Shown here piece by piece: positions 8,575 through 18,974 of a DNA stretch of 64,000 nucleotides (the first letter of the stretch is position 1; each line of letters starts with the position of its first letter). This stretch comes from Actinobacteria bacterium QS_8_72_14 (GTDB taxonomy: Bacteria; Actinomycetota; Nitriliruptoria; Euzebyales; Egibacteraceae). Where the stretch lies: NCBI GenBank assembly GCA_003021615.1, contig PXPH01000054.1:1-64000 (forward strand), given 5' to 3'. The notes beneath the pieces are model-generated. The model searched no databases. It was not told where the DNA came from and worked only from the letters and a program-made list of their open reading frames with translations. The position numbers and the translations under genes are program-made.

Positions 8575-8876
8575 TCATGAAGGCTCGTCGGTGGCGAGCC
8601 CGCGCACGCCCTCAGCGTCGCTGACGAGCTGCTCGACAGCGTCGTCGAGGGAGGCGTCTCACTCGACGCCAGGGCCGTGATCACCCAGTCGCGCATGACC
8701 GCGCCCACGGGCACGTCATGCCACCCGGCAATGGCTTCCATCTCGGTCATGGCGTCGGCGGAAGTCGCACCGACTGCGTCACCGACCCAGCCCGACCGGG
8801 CCGCTCCCCCTCCGGCGAGTCGGGCGGCTAGGGCTCGTCGCCCGTCGCTTCGGGCCGGGACTGAATCGACATACAC
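8575..8876 (-). pseudogene. Frameshifted small gene of unknown function
   Basis: On the minus strand a plausible protein segment runs DAMTEMEAIAGWHDVPVGAV, then MRDWVITALASS. After about 8650 coding-like sequence continues only in another frame, as DASLDDAVEQLVSDAEGV then RGLATDEPS, and stops at 8575. The two halves read like one helical protein of about 95 residues broken by an indel. No family is recognised. It sits between the IS1380 remnant and rsmG, in a patch of general decay. Confidence 0.4.
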
Positions 8877-8885
8877 GACAACTTT

Positions 8886-9521
8886 CTACAGAGGCCGTTT
8901 CTGCGGCACACCCGCTCGCCGCGGGATCCCTTCCGGAACCGGCCCTGCCGCGCGCAATACCACCCCGCGAGATTGACCCCCGAGCTCCGTCACTGTCACC
9001 AGCTCCATGCCGGTTCGCTCCAGAGCGTGCCAGGCCACCTCCATCTCCTCCTCGGCCCTTGAGCCCTTAACCGCGATCAGTCGTCCCTCATGCGCAAGAA
9101 ACCCCCGAGCAAGCTCGACCACGATCCGCAACGGTGCCACTGCGCGTGTGACAACCCCGTCAAACCCTTCCCGCCACCCTTGCTCTCGCGCCAAATCCTC
9201 TGCCCGCCCCACCACCACGCGGCAGTCCACCCCGAGCTCACCCGCGAACCGCTCTACTTCGCGAGCTTTCTTCCTTTTGGCATCCACCAATACCCACTCA
9301 GCCTCTTCCCACATGCGCGCCAGGACGAGGCCCGGCAACCCCCCGCCCGTGCCCAAATCCATCCACCGGCCCCCAAACGGGCCAAGAATCTCACCTAAAC
9401 GCTGCGCGTCTCCGAGGTGGTGGCGACACACTTCCTCGGGATCGCTACGACTCGAGACGAGATTGTGCGGCGAGTTCGTCAGCAACTCACTCAGACGGCG
9501 ATAAAAACCACAGTTCTGCAC
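8886..9521 (-). CDS. rsmG: 16S rRNA (guanine-N7) methyltransferase RsmG
   Basis: Cytoplasmic SAM-dependent methyltransferase that modifies G527 of 16S rRNA in the 530 loop (E. coli numbering). The 211-residue protein has the SAM motif MDLGTGGGLPGLVLA, the VDAKRKKA strand, VVTRAVAPL and VAVKG-like IAVKGSRAEEE. It starts at GTG 9521, one base after the jag stop. Loss of RsmG is a known route to low-level streptomycin resistance in bacteria, but all motifs look intact here. Confidence 0.95.
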   Translation of the reverse strand: MQNCGFYRRLSELLTNSPHNLVSSRSDPEEVCRHHLGDAQRLGEILGPFGGRWMDLGTGGGLPGLVLARMWEEAEWVLVDAKRKKAREVERFAGELGVDCRVVVGRAEDLAREQGWREGFDGVVTRAVAPLRIVVELARGFLAHEGRLIAVKGSRAEEEMEVAWHALERTGMELVTVTELGGQSRGVVLRAAGPVPEGIPRRAGVPQKRPL

Positions 9522-9522
9522 A

Positions 9523-10119
9523 TCACTGTGCGGGTTGGACTACCACCCGCCGCCGAGGCTCGTTTCCTTCGCTTGAGGACGTGACCCCCTCAGCCTCCGC
9601 GACGATCGCATGCATCGCCTTGCGCTCAAAGGCGTTCATCGGTTCCAGCCGCAATGGCTCGCCTTGCCCACGCACTCGATCGATCGCTTCCCGACACTTA
9701 CCGCGCAGCTTCTCCAACTGCCGTTCCCGGTAGCCTTCCACGTCCACCTGGACGTGCGCGGGCCGCTCTGTGCGCCGCTGAACAGTGCACTGAACCAACT
9801 CCTGCAGCGCCTCCAACGTGATGCCCCTGCGTCCGATCAGCAAGCCACTGCCCACACTGTTCACGCGCACGAAAGCCTGGTCATCCGTGACCTCGATCTC
9901 GAGGTCCCCGGGTAGGTCAAGCTGATCCAACAGCCCCTCGACGAAATCCGCCGCGATGTCGGCTTCCTCATCCAAACGGTCAAGCCACTCCTCCGTCGAC
10001 ATCTCGCCAGACTCTTGAAGCGCCTGCACGCCGTCGCCATCCTCCCCGGGTCCGTCCCCGGCCTCCGGCGAACTCACCATATGGCCGGTCCCCACGTCCT
10101 CACTCATGCCATCCTCCAT
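9523..10119 (-). CDS. jag: RNA-binding protein Jag/KhpB (KH and R3H domains)
   Basis: The 198-residue protein has an acidic N-terminal region (residues 1-60), then a KH domain with the LLIGRRGITLEALQELVQ loop, then an R3H domain in which EPMNAFERKAMH is followed by RRRVVVQP. The acidic N-terminus replaces the Jag_N domain of Firmicutes, as is common in actinobacteria. The family binds RNA and acts in control of cell elongation and division. It lies 55 bases after yidC, in the usual yidC-jag-rsmG order. Confidence 0.94.
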   Translation of the reverse strand: MEDGMSEDVGTGHMVSSPEAGDGPGEDGDGVQALQESGEMSTEEWLDRLDEEADIAADFVEGLLDQLDLPGDLEIEVTDDQAFVRVNSVGSGLLIGRRGITLEALQELVQCTVQRRTERPAHVQVDVEGYRERQLEKLRGKCREAIDRVRGQGEPLRLEPMNAFERKAMHAIVAEAEGVTSSSEGNEPRRRVVVQPAQ

Positions 10120-10174
10120 CCGTGAAAACGGTCACACAGTCGACTGCTGTCCACCTTAGGCCGTCCACCCCGGA

Positions 10175-10990
10175 TCACGACCCCTCACTCGTGCTCGTTT
10201 TGTTCTCCCCGCTCATGTTGCGCCACATGATTCGCTGTTGGCCCATCGTCCAAAGGTTCGTCGTCAGCAAATACAACACACCACCAGCCGGAAAGGCCAT
10301 CCCTATGCCGGCAAACCCCACCGGCATAATGTACATCATCATCTTCATCTGGGGGTTACTCCCGGCCGAAGGGTTGCTGCGCATCATCTGACGCTGGGTT
10401 AAAAACAACGTCAAACCCGTCAACACTACAAGAAATGCGATCCCCAGCCCCGAGGTGAAAGCCAGATCCCCTTGTACCGTATCGATCGCTCGCGCTCTCA
10501 GGTCGTCGACCAAAAAGAACGAAGCATTACCAAAAGCGTCCGGCATCTTCGTGCCCGTCCGAGGATTGCCCACCAAACGGATCATGCCGATAAAGATCGG
10601 TATTTGAGGCAATAGCGGCAGACACCCCATCGCCGGGTTCGCGTTGTTCTCCCGGTAGATTTTCATCATCTCTTGTTGCTGCTTCTGCCGCTTGGCCCGG
10701 TATTTCTCCGGGTCCGTTTTCATCAGAGAGCGATCCGCCTTGTATTTTTGTTGAATACGCTTGATCTCCGGTTGGAGCGCCTGCATCGCACGCATGGAGT
10801 TCGACTGCTTTATGGCCAAGGGCAAGAGCACGATCCTCACTAGGACCGTAAGCCCCACGATCGCCCATCCCCACGCCCATGCATCCAATAACGGCACGCC
10901 CGCAAAAATATCGTGAAAAAGGCGCAACAGCGCCTCCAACACACCCAACAGCCCGTTCCACAATGCCCAGAATCCGTCAACAACCGCCAC
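10175..10990 (-). CDS. yidC: Membrane protein insertase YidC
   Basis: The 271-residue insertase is of the short, Gram-positive type without a large periplasmic domain. It has an N-terminal hydrophobic segment, WAIVGLTVLVRIVLLPLAIK with the conserved Arg in the hydrophilic groove, a basic cytoplasmic loop (KQKQQQEMMKIYRENNANP), GCLPLLPQIPIFIGMIRL, and two further membrane segments (MMYIMPVGFAGIG and FPAGGVLYLLTTN). The GTG at 10990 is chosen: it overlaps the yidD stop by one base (TAGTG) and has GGGAG seven bases upstream. Confidence 0.95.
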   Translation of the reverse strand: MAVVDGFWALWNGLLGVLEALLRLFHDIFAGVPLLDAWAWGWAIVGLTVLVRIVLLPLAIKQSNSMRAMQALQPEIKRIQQKYKADRSLMKTDPEKYRAKRQKQQQEMMKIYRENNANPAMGCLPLLPQIPIFIGMIRLVGNPRTGTKMPDAFGNASFFLVDDLRARAIDTVQGDLAFTSGLGIAFLVVLTGLTLFLTQRQMMRSNPSAGSNPQMKMMMYIMPVGFAGIGMAFPAGGVLYLLTTNLWTMGQQRIMWRNMSGENKTSTSEGS

Positions 10991-11256
10991 TAGCGCACTC
11001 CCTCTCCAGACGTCGTCACAACCGGGGGCACCGGATCGACACCGCCCGGGTTCCATGGGTGACACCGCGCCAGCCGGCGAGCGGCCCACCATGAGCCGCG
11101 GGACGCCCCCCAAGCGCGAAGCGCCTCGGCCGCGTACTGCGAACAGGAGGGCTCGAAGCGACAGCGAGGAACTGGCCCCTTGGGCACAGCCTGATACACC
11201 CGGATCATCGCCACTAATATCGTGACGAACAGTCCCTGAGATCCCTTCCGCATCAC
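10990..11256 (-). CDS. yidD: Membrane protein insertion efficiency factor YidD
   Basis: Small 88-residue protein with the family signature [15 protein letters not shown] followed by [17 protein letters not shown], and an N-terminal amphipathic/hydrophobic helix. YidD assists YidC-dependent insertion. Start GTG 11256 overlaps the rnpA stop (GTGA), so it is coupled to rnpA; an ATG directly follows as second codon. Confidence 0.93.
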   Translation of the reverse strand: MMRKGSQGLFVTILVAMIRVYQAVPKGPVPRCRFEPSCSQYAAEALRAWGASRGSWWAARRLARCHPWNPGGVDPVPPVVTTSGEGVR

Positions 11257-11591
11257 GATCGCGTCTCCGCGCTGTGACGCCCACGCCTCACCAGCGCGCC
11301 GACGTCGCCGACCAGCTCATCAAACCTACACGACACTGCGCTCGGCCGTGCGATCACCACCAAGTCATGGCCCCGTGGCAAAACCGTTTCCCGTAGCGCC
11401 GCTCGTAAGCGCCGCTTGGCCCGATTGCGTGTTACCGCCGAGCCCACTCTGCGGTTTGCGGACACGGTCCACCTCGCTGGATGCTCATCGTCTCGTGCCA
11501 AGCTCCGCAACATCGCGTGCTTGCCCTGCGCGGCACGGCCATGACCCAGCACGGCGCGGACTTCCCGGGTGTGGCGCAGAGGTTCGGACAT
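11253..11591 (-). CDS. rnpA: Ribonuclease P protein component
   Basis: Protein subunit that helps the RNase P RNA bind and cleave pre-tRNA 5' leaders. The 112-residue protein has the conserved basic RNR motif region [17 protein letters not shown] and the [10 protein letters not shown] strand. It follows rpmH by 79 bases, the near-universal arrangement. Confidence 0.94.
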   Translation of the reverse strand: MSEPLRHTREVRAVLGHGRAAQGKHAMLRSLARDDEHPARWTVSANRRVGSAVTRNRAKRRLRAALRETVLPRGHDLVVIARPSAVSCRFDELVGDVGALVRRGRHSAETRS

Positions 11592-11670
11592 CAGTCAGCA
11601 AGCGGATTCAGCCAGAGGGATACATCCTACGTCACCAGGAAAGCTAGCCCGTCAGGGGCTCGCTTGGTGT

Positions 11671-11805
11671 TCAGGCCGTCACCCTCTTGCGGCCCCGCGA
11701 CCGACGCCGCTGGACGATCGCTCGTCCCGAGCGCGTACGCATGCGAGCGCGAAATCCGTGACGGCGCTGTCGCCGCCGGTTTTTGGGTTGATACGTCCGT
11801 TTCAT
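11671..11805 (-). CDS. rpmH: 50S ribosomal protein L34 (bL34)
   Basis: A 44-residue, very basic protein beginning [18 protein letters not shown] and ending RGRKRVTA, which is textbook bL34. It is read from the ATG at 11805 to the TGA at 11671-11673. GGGAGG lies about 10 bases upstream of the start. It is the first gene of the rpmH-rnpA-yidD-yidC-jag-rsmG run and diverges from dnaA. Confidence 0.98.
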   Translation of the reverse strand: MKRTYQPKNRRRQRRHGFRARMRTRSGRAIVQRRRSRGRKRVTA

Positions 11806-12011
11806 GACACACAAGCCTCCCGCCAGTCGCCTTCAGCGCGAGCGAAATGCCCGATCCACACGATGTCGCGGCTCGTTCAGGGTCACACAGGTGCCAGCGA
11901 CTCTCCCACAGCCTAGGCCCGCGGCGGGTCCAACGCCAAAGTCCGCCTCCCAGACGCTCCTGCGGACCCGCCCCAGTGTCCTGCCCGCGATCCCTAACCC
12001 TCGATCGCCCC

Positions 12012-12040
12012 TTGCGGCTCCACACCCCCCTTCCTATACT
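12012..12040 (+). promoter_or_regulatory. Candidate sigma-70-type promoter for dnaA
   Basis: TTGCGG (12012-12017) and TATACT (12035-12040) are separated by 17 bases and point toward dnaA, which would give a leader of roughly 280 bases. It lies in the 524-base rpmH-dnaA gap. Apart from this and the DnaA boxes I see no gene in that gap. The match is by eye only. Confidence 0.4.
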
Positions 12041-12238
12041 CCTCGGGCGCAACGCAGACGGACGGATGCGGGTTCTCTGCCACCCGACGGTCTATCCGCC
12101 GGCCTTCCCATCCACATCTTCCCCATCCGCATCCGGGGGGCTGCGTATACCCTTCCGTTCCTGCCAGCGCCCGCACGCCTTCCCCACCAGCGCTTCCCCC
12201 GCCGCTCTTGGCGCGCTGTGACCCGTTGTTGCCCAAGC

Positions 12239-12269
12239 CTGTCCACATTGTGGACAACCTTGTGGACCT
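12239..12269 (+). promoter_or_regulatory. DnaA-box cluster upstream of dnaA
   Basis: CTGTCCACA (12239-12247) and TGTGGACAA (12249-12257, reverse complement of a perfect TTGTCCACA) are head to head with one base between them. A weaker TGTGGACCT (12261-12269) follows. They lie 60-90 bases before the dnaA start, fitting DnaA autoregulation and/or part of the origin. Confidence 0.75.
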
Positions 12270-12329
12270 GTGACCCACTACTCGGTCGCAGGGCTCCACC
12301 TACACCACCTGAGCCTGGAGGTCTTGCGG

Positions 12330-13781
12330 ATGAGCGACGTCGACACCCCTGATCTCACTGAGCTCTGGGACACCGCCTTTCGCTCCTTAGAGCGTCGCCT
12401 CAACGGTGCCGCACTTCGGGCCTGGCTCCGCGAGACCGCACCTGTTGGCTTTAGCGACGACACCGTCGTGCTCGCAGCTCCCCATGCCTTCGCCAGAGAA
12501 CAACTAGACCTGCGTTACGGGACCCAGCTGCGCGAAGCGCTCGCAGACGCGGCCGGCCGACCACTCACCGTCGTCATCACCGTCCGCCCCGAGGCCAACG
12601 CCGCCCAAAATGAGAGCCACCCCGACGAGCCGGACCTCGTCACCACCCAAGACCTCAAAGCCGACCAAGCTACATCCTCATTGCCCCCCACCCGCGAGGG
12701 TGCTCCCGAGACCTTCGGCCCCGTCGGAGACCGGGACGCCCCTCTCAACGAGAAGTACACCTTCGAACGCTTCGTCATCGGCGCCAGTAACCGCTTTGCC
12801 CACGCCGCCGCCTTCGCGGTGGCCGAAGCTCCCGCTCACGCCTACAACCCCCTTTTTATTTACGGAGGCGCCGGACTGGGCAAAACCCACCTGCTCCAAG
12901 CCGTGGGCCACTACGCGACCAACCTGTACCCCAACCTCCGCACTCGCTACGTCACTTCTGAACAATTTACAAATGAGTTCATCGACGCGATATCCAACCA
13001 TCGTCAAGTGCCGTTTCAACGTCGTTATCGCGACATAGACGTCTTGCTCATCGACGACATCCAATTCCTAGAAAATAAAGAACGCACACAAGAAGAGTTC
13101 TTCCATACCTTCAATGCGCTCCACAATGCCGAAAAACAAATCGTCATTTCTTCCGACCGCCCCCCTAAACAAATCGGGTACCTGGAAGAGCGCCTCAGAA
13201 CTCGCTTCGAGATGGGCCTCCTTACCGACATTCAACCACCTGATCTCGAAACACGTCTCGCTATTCTCCGAAAGCGCGCCGCTTACGAACACCTTCCAGT
13301 ACCCGACGAAGTCCTGGAGCTCATCGCAGCGCGCATCTCCTCAAACATCCGCGAACTCGAGGGCGCTCTCATCCGGGTGACTGCTTTTGCCTCCCTGCAA
13401 CGCACCGAGGTTACACTCAACCTCGCCCAAACCGTTCTCAAGGACCTCTTCCCCGACAGTTCCGGCTCCGACATCAGCGCCGGGCTCATTATGTCCGAGA
13501 CTGCCACGTACTTCAGCCTGTCTCTCGATGCCCTCTGCTCCACGAGTCGAACCCGCCAACTCGTCCTCGCTCGCCAGATTGCCATGTACCTGTGCCGCGA
13601 GCTGACCGACCTTTCCCTTCCCAAAATCGGTCACGCCTTCGGTGGCCGCGACCACACCACCGTCATGCATGCCACACAGAAAATTGGGACCCTCATACAA
13701 GAGCGTCCCACCATCTATGAACAGCTCCAAGAGCTCACCAGCCGCATCAAGACATCAACCCGCCAATCCTCCTCGGCCTGA
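12330..13781 (+). CDS. dnaA: Chromosomal replication initiator protein DnaA
   Basis: AAA+ initiator that binds DnaA boxes and opens oriC. The 483-residue protein has domain I (about 1-85), a Pro/Glu-rich domain II linker, and domain III with Walker A GGAGLGKTH near residue 178 and Walker B LLIDDIQFL. Domain IV carries the DNA-binding signature GGRDHTTVMHATQKIG. The ATG at 12330 is chosen because GGAGG lies 8 bases upstream and MSDVDTPDLTELWDTAF fits domain I; an in-frame GTG at 12270 would overlap the DnaA boxes. Confidence 0.97.
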   Translation: MSDVDTPDLTELWDTAFRSLERRLNGAALRAWLRETAPVGFSDDTVVLAAPHAFAREQLDLRYGTQLREALADAAGRPLTVVITVRPEANAAQNESHPDEPDLVTTQDLKADQATSSLPPTREGAPETFGPVGDRDAPLNEKYTFERFVIGASNRFAHAAAFAVAEAPAHAYNPLFIYGGAGLGKTHLLQAVGHYATNLYPNLRTRYVTSEQFTNEFIDAISNHRQVPFQRRYRDIDVLLIDDIQFLENKERTQEEFFHTFNALHNAEKQIVISSDRPPKQIGYLEERLRTRFEMGLLTDIQPPDLETRLAILRKRAAYEHLPVPDEVLELIAARISSNIRELEGALIRVTAFASLQRTEVTLNLAQTVLKDLFPDSSGSDISAGLIMSETATYFSLSLDALCSTSRTRQLVLARQIAMYLCRELTDLSLPKIGHAFGGRDHTTVMHATQKIGTLIQERPTIYEQLQELTSRIKTSTRQSSSA

Positions 13782-14084
13782 TACCTTGTGAATATCCCCT
13801 CCCAAACCCCCTGGACAACACTCCCCAGCATCCACATACCCCCCGAACTCTTCCACCCCCCCACCTTCTTCTCCCACCCACTGCATTCACTCCTCCCCAC
13901 TCCACCCACACGCCCCTCCACACGCCAGTCCCTGCCATGACCCGCCCACACCCCGTCTTTCAGCCTTCCCTCCACCTTCTCCCCAGCCCCTACGCTTTCC
14001 GGCTTTCTTTTCTCTCACCTCCCCTGTCTTACGCCTCCCTGCCACCAACCACACCCGAAGCTCTCAAAGGACGACCGACCCGCT
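13782..14084 (+). other. dnaA-dnaN gap, putative part of oriC; extremely G-poor
   Basis: No gene is visible in this 303-base gap. The top strand is almost a C/T/A sequence: in 13801-14040 I count 132 C and 19 G. Top-strand composition is C-rich to the left (dnaA) and becomes G-rich by recF, so the strand switch expected at a bidirectional origin falls at or just right of this gap. DnaA-box-like words are poor: TGTGAATAT at 13787 (one mismatch on the reverse strand) and GCATCCACA near 13828. The origin may therefore use the boxes before dnaA. Confidence 0.45.
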
Positions 14085-15194
14085 ATGAAGTTTCGCGCTG
14101 AGCGCTCCGAGTTCACAGACGCCGCTTCATGGTCATTGCGCACCGTCGGCGCACGCGCGACCTTGCCCGCCTTGTCTGGCGTTCGCATGGAGATATCAGG
14201 CGACGAGCTCATCCTTGAATCCACCGACTTAGAGATCTCATCTCGCCTCGTCCTGCCTGTGCAAAGCGAACGTGAGGGCGTTGCCCTCGTGCCGGGTCGC
14301 CTACTGGGGGACGTCGTTCGCAATCTTCCCCACGCCGCCGTCGAAGCGGAGATGTCGGACGATCGGCTCCACCTCGAATGTGGTCGCGCCAAGTTTGACC
14401 TTCGCCTTATGCCCGCGGAAGATTTCCCCACTATGGCCGCACCTAGCTCTGATGTTACTCCAGCGACCATGAAGGCGGAAGACTTTAGTCGTTCCATCTC
14501 GCAGGTCGCTCGCGCTGCGAGCACTGATGACCATCGACCGGTTTTGACTGGAATTTTATTAGAGAGCACAGAGGCCCACTTGACTCTGGTCGCTACAGAT
14601 TCTTATCGCCTTGCCGTACGGACCCTACCGTGGGAGCTTCACACAGCGGTACATGCCTTGGTCCCCCGCCGTGCCCTTGATGAAGCTCGTCGCGTGGCAG
14701 ATCACTTGGGCTCCGATGTGCAACTCGCTCTCGAGAACGCTCAGGCCACCATGACCTTTCCCGATCGTCGATTAACGACACGTTTAATCGAAGGTAAATT
14801 TATCGACTACCGCCAGTTGTTGCCTGAATCTTGGGAACGGCGTTTGCGAGTCAATCGCCGCGAGCTTTTACAAGTGGTCAAACGCGTTGCCGTTGTGGGT
14901 GAAGCCAACAGCAGCGCCACTCCGGTTACACTGCACATTACGGCTGATGCTGTCCAAGCGACGGCGGGAAACGGAGAGTTGGGCGAGGCCGAGGAGACGC
15001 TGCCTGGCGAGTTGGAGGGCGAGCCTCTCGAGATTTCGTTCAACCCTCGCTATCTCACGGATGGATTAGAAGCAATTATGGACGAAGAGGTTATGTTAGA
15101 TTTTCGTGACCCCTTGAAGCCCGCTGTTATCCGTCCCACTGATGGTGACAGTGAAGGAGAATTTCTTTACTTGTTGATGCCGGTGCGTCTCTAG
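14085..15194 (+). CDS. dnaN: DNA polymerase III sliding clamp (beta subunit)
   Basis: Ring-shaped processivity clamp that tethers the replicative polymerase. The 369-residue protein has three clamp-fold repeats. Recognisable parts are TLPALSGVRMEI, the EDFPTM region, HRPVLTGILLE, VATDSYRLAVR, VNRRELLQVVKRVAVV and the C-terminal LYLLMPVRL, which closes the peptide-binding pocket. Start ATG 14085 matches the family N-terminus; the nearest Shine-Dalgarno-like AAAGGA is some 13 bases upstream, rather far. Base composition is less GC-rich than distant neighbours. Confidence 0.97.
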   Translation: MKFRAERSEFTDAASWSLRTVGARATLPALSGVRMEISGDELILESTDLEISSRLVLPVQSEREGVALVPGRLLGDVVRNLPHAAVEAEMSDDRLHLECGRAKFDLRLMPAEDFPTMAAPSSDVTPATMKAEDFSRSISQVARAASTDDHRPVLTGILLESTEAHLTLVATDSYRLAVRTLPWELHTAVHALVPRRALDEARRVADHLGSDVQLALENAQATMTFPDRRLTTRLIEGKFIDYRQLLPESWERRLRVNRRELLQVVKRVAVVGEANSSATPVTLHITADAVQATAGNGELGEAEETLPGELEGEPLEISFNPRYLTDGLEAIMDEEVMLDFRDPLKPAVIRPTDGDSEGEFLYLLMPVRL

Positions 15195-15256
15195 CCAAGT
15201 ATTCCGCGCTCTGCAGCTCAGGTGCTCAACATTATCCAAGGTGGTGGGAGATCGGT

Positions 15257-16408
15257 GTGCATTTACGGTCCTTGGAGTTAACAGGATGGCGTAATTACGA
15301 ACACGCGAGATTCTGGTTGCAAACCGGTGTGAATCTTATTTTCGGGGGCAATGGACAAGGGAAAACCAGTCTTCTTGAAGCTGTACAATATCTAGCCAGC
15401 GGCCGAAGTCATCGCGTAAGCGAGGACGAGGCCCTAATCCACTTTGAATCAAGTCAAGCCACCTTGCGCGCTGACGTCGTGAGCGGAGATCGATCTCATC
15501 GAGTTGAGTTCGCCTTGCGCCGCGGTCAGCGCAACCAGGCACGTGTTAATGGGATAAGCCAAGCACGTCTGCAGGACGCAACGGGTTTTGTACGGGCTAT
15601 CTTATTCTCGCCCGAAGATATGGCAATCGTTCGAGGGGATCCAGCTGATCGGCGACGGTTTCTGGACGACCTTTTAACTCAACGTCGGCCAGCGTACCGG
15701 GCCGTTCGACAGGACTATGAGCGCGCGCTTCGACAACGCAACGCTCTTCTTCGAGAATTGCGCCGGGAAGATGGGCAAGACGGCGACGAAGCCCTTGCGG
15801 CGTGGTCGGAGGAGCTCGTGAACCTGGGGGCGCGTATAGTTGCTGCGCGCCTGATGGGGTGTGCGGCCTTGCGCGAGCCGATACAGAGGTATTACAGGCA
15901 ATTGATGGATGAACACGGCAGTCAGCGAAATGTCCGCCTGATGCTTGATCCCGCTACGACTGGCAGTGTGGATCAGTTGGACGAGCTTAATCCAGATGTG
16001 GGTGAAGTAACCCAGGAGTTGCGCGCTGCCGTGGCCGCACGGAGTCGGGAGGAACGACAACGAGGCACGTCCCTTGTGGGGCCACACCGAGACGATGTGT
16101 GCATTGAGCTGGACGGTCTGCCGGTTCGAACTCACGCGAGTCAAGGTGAAGCGTGGGCCATTGCTTTAGCCTTGCGACTAGCCAGTCGAGAATTGCTGTG
16201 TACCGATCACGACGCTCCGATCACGCTTTTGGATGATGTTTTCGCACAGCTGGACGACCATCGTCGGCGTCGATTAGGTGCGCTGTGCTCAGATTGGGAG
16301 CAGGTGCTGATTTCCGCTGCTGTGCCCGATGACGTGCCCATGTCTGGGAGAGGCGTAAAGGTGATGGACGGATCGGTGGATGACGCCATGCACGAAAGAG
16401 AGCGTTAA
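15257..16408 (+). CDS. recF: DNA replication and repair protein RecF
   Basis: SMC-like ATPase that loads RecA at single-strand gaps. The 383-residue protein has Walker A GGNGQGKTS near residue 31, the LFSPEDMAIVRGDPADRRRF signature region, an ABC-like ASQGEAWAIALALRLA and Walker B ITLLDDVFAQLD. Start is GTG 15257, with GGGAG 6 bases upstream. Its TAA overlaps the ATG of the next gene (TAATG). Confidence 0.96.
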   Translation: MHLRSLELTGWRNYEHARFWLQTGVNLIFGGNGQGKTSLLEAVQYLASGRSHRVSEDEALIHFESSQATLRADVVSGDRSHRVEFALRRGQRNQARVNGISQARLQDATGFVRAILFSPEDMAIVRGDPADRRRFLDDLLTQRRPAYRAVRQDYERALRQRNALLRELRREDGQDGDEALAAWSEELVNLGARIVAARLMGCAALREPIQRYYRQLMDEHGSQRNVRLMLDPATTGSVDQLDELNPDVGEVTQELRAAVAARSREERQRGTSLVGPHRDDVCIELDGLPVRTHASQGEAWAIALALRLASRELLCTDHDAPITLLDDVFAQLDDHRRRRLGALCSDWEQVLISAAVPDDVPMSGRGVKVMDGSVDDAMHERER

Positions 16409-16746
16409 TGAACCACTCACGGAGAGACAACGAGAGTGGGTGTGGTGATTTATCACCCCTGGGCGATGTTTTGGCCCGGGTTATAGAGGAGCGGGGGTGG
16501 CGCCAGCAGGTAGAAGATGGAGCCGTGCATACTCACTGGACTGAGATTGCGGGTGAGCAACTTGCCGTTCAGGCGACGCCGGTGCGTTTGCGCGGGGGAG
16601 TGTTGATTGTTCGAGCGCGATCTGGGCCGTGGGCCGCGCAAGTGCGGTACCTGAGCCCCTGGCTGCTGGAACGCGCCCAAGAGGTCCTGGGAGTGGATCA
16701 AGTGACGGATGTGCGAATCGTCAGTGGGACAGGCTCGTCGGCCTAG
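16408..16746 (+). CDS. DUF721 family protein
   Basis: A 112-residue protein of the DUF721 (DciA-like) family, always found between recF and gyrB in actinobacteria (Rv0004 position). DciA-type members load the DnaB helicase, so a role in replication start is plausible. Typical features are HTHWTEIAGEQLAVQATPV, followed by GGVLIVRARSGPWAAQVRYL and the helical C-terminus. It is translationally coupled to recF by a one-base overlap. Confidence 0.88.
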   Translation: MNHSRRDNESGCGDLSPLGDVLARVIEERGWRQQVEDGAVHTHWTEIAGEQLAVQATPVRLRGGVLIVRARSGPWAAQVRYLSPWLLERAQEVLGVDQVTDVRIVSGTGSSA

Positions 16747-16936
16747 GGACCATGGAAGACACCAAGGCAAGAAGCCATGGGTGGGATGGGGACGTAGGCA
16801 GGTTGCAAGTTACTTCCCGTGATATTGTGGGGGTCCGTTCCAGCCACTCTGGGCCCTGGGAGTGGCCAGAGCGCGCATAAGCGAAAGGCGCGCTTGCCGC
16901 TGGTAACCGCGGCGACGTTCTAATTGGGACCTCTGA

Positions 16937-18967
<2,031 letters not shown>

Positions 18968-18974
18968 GACTCGC

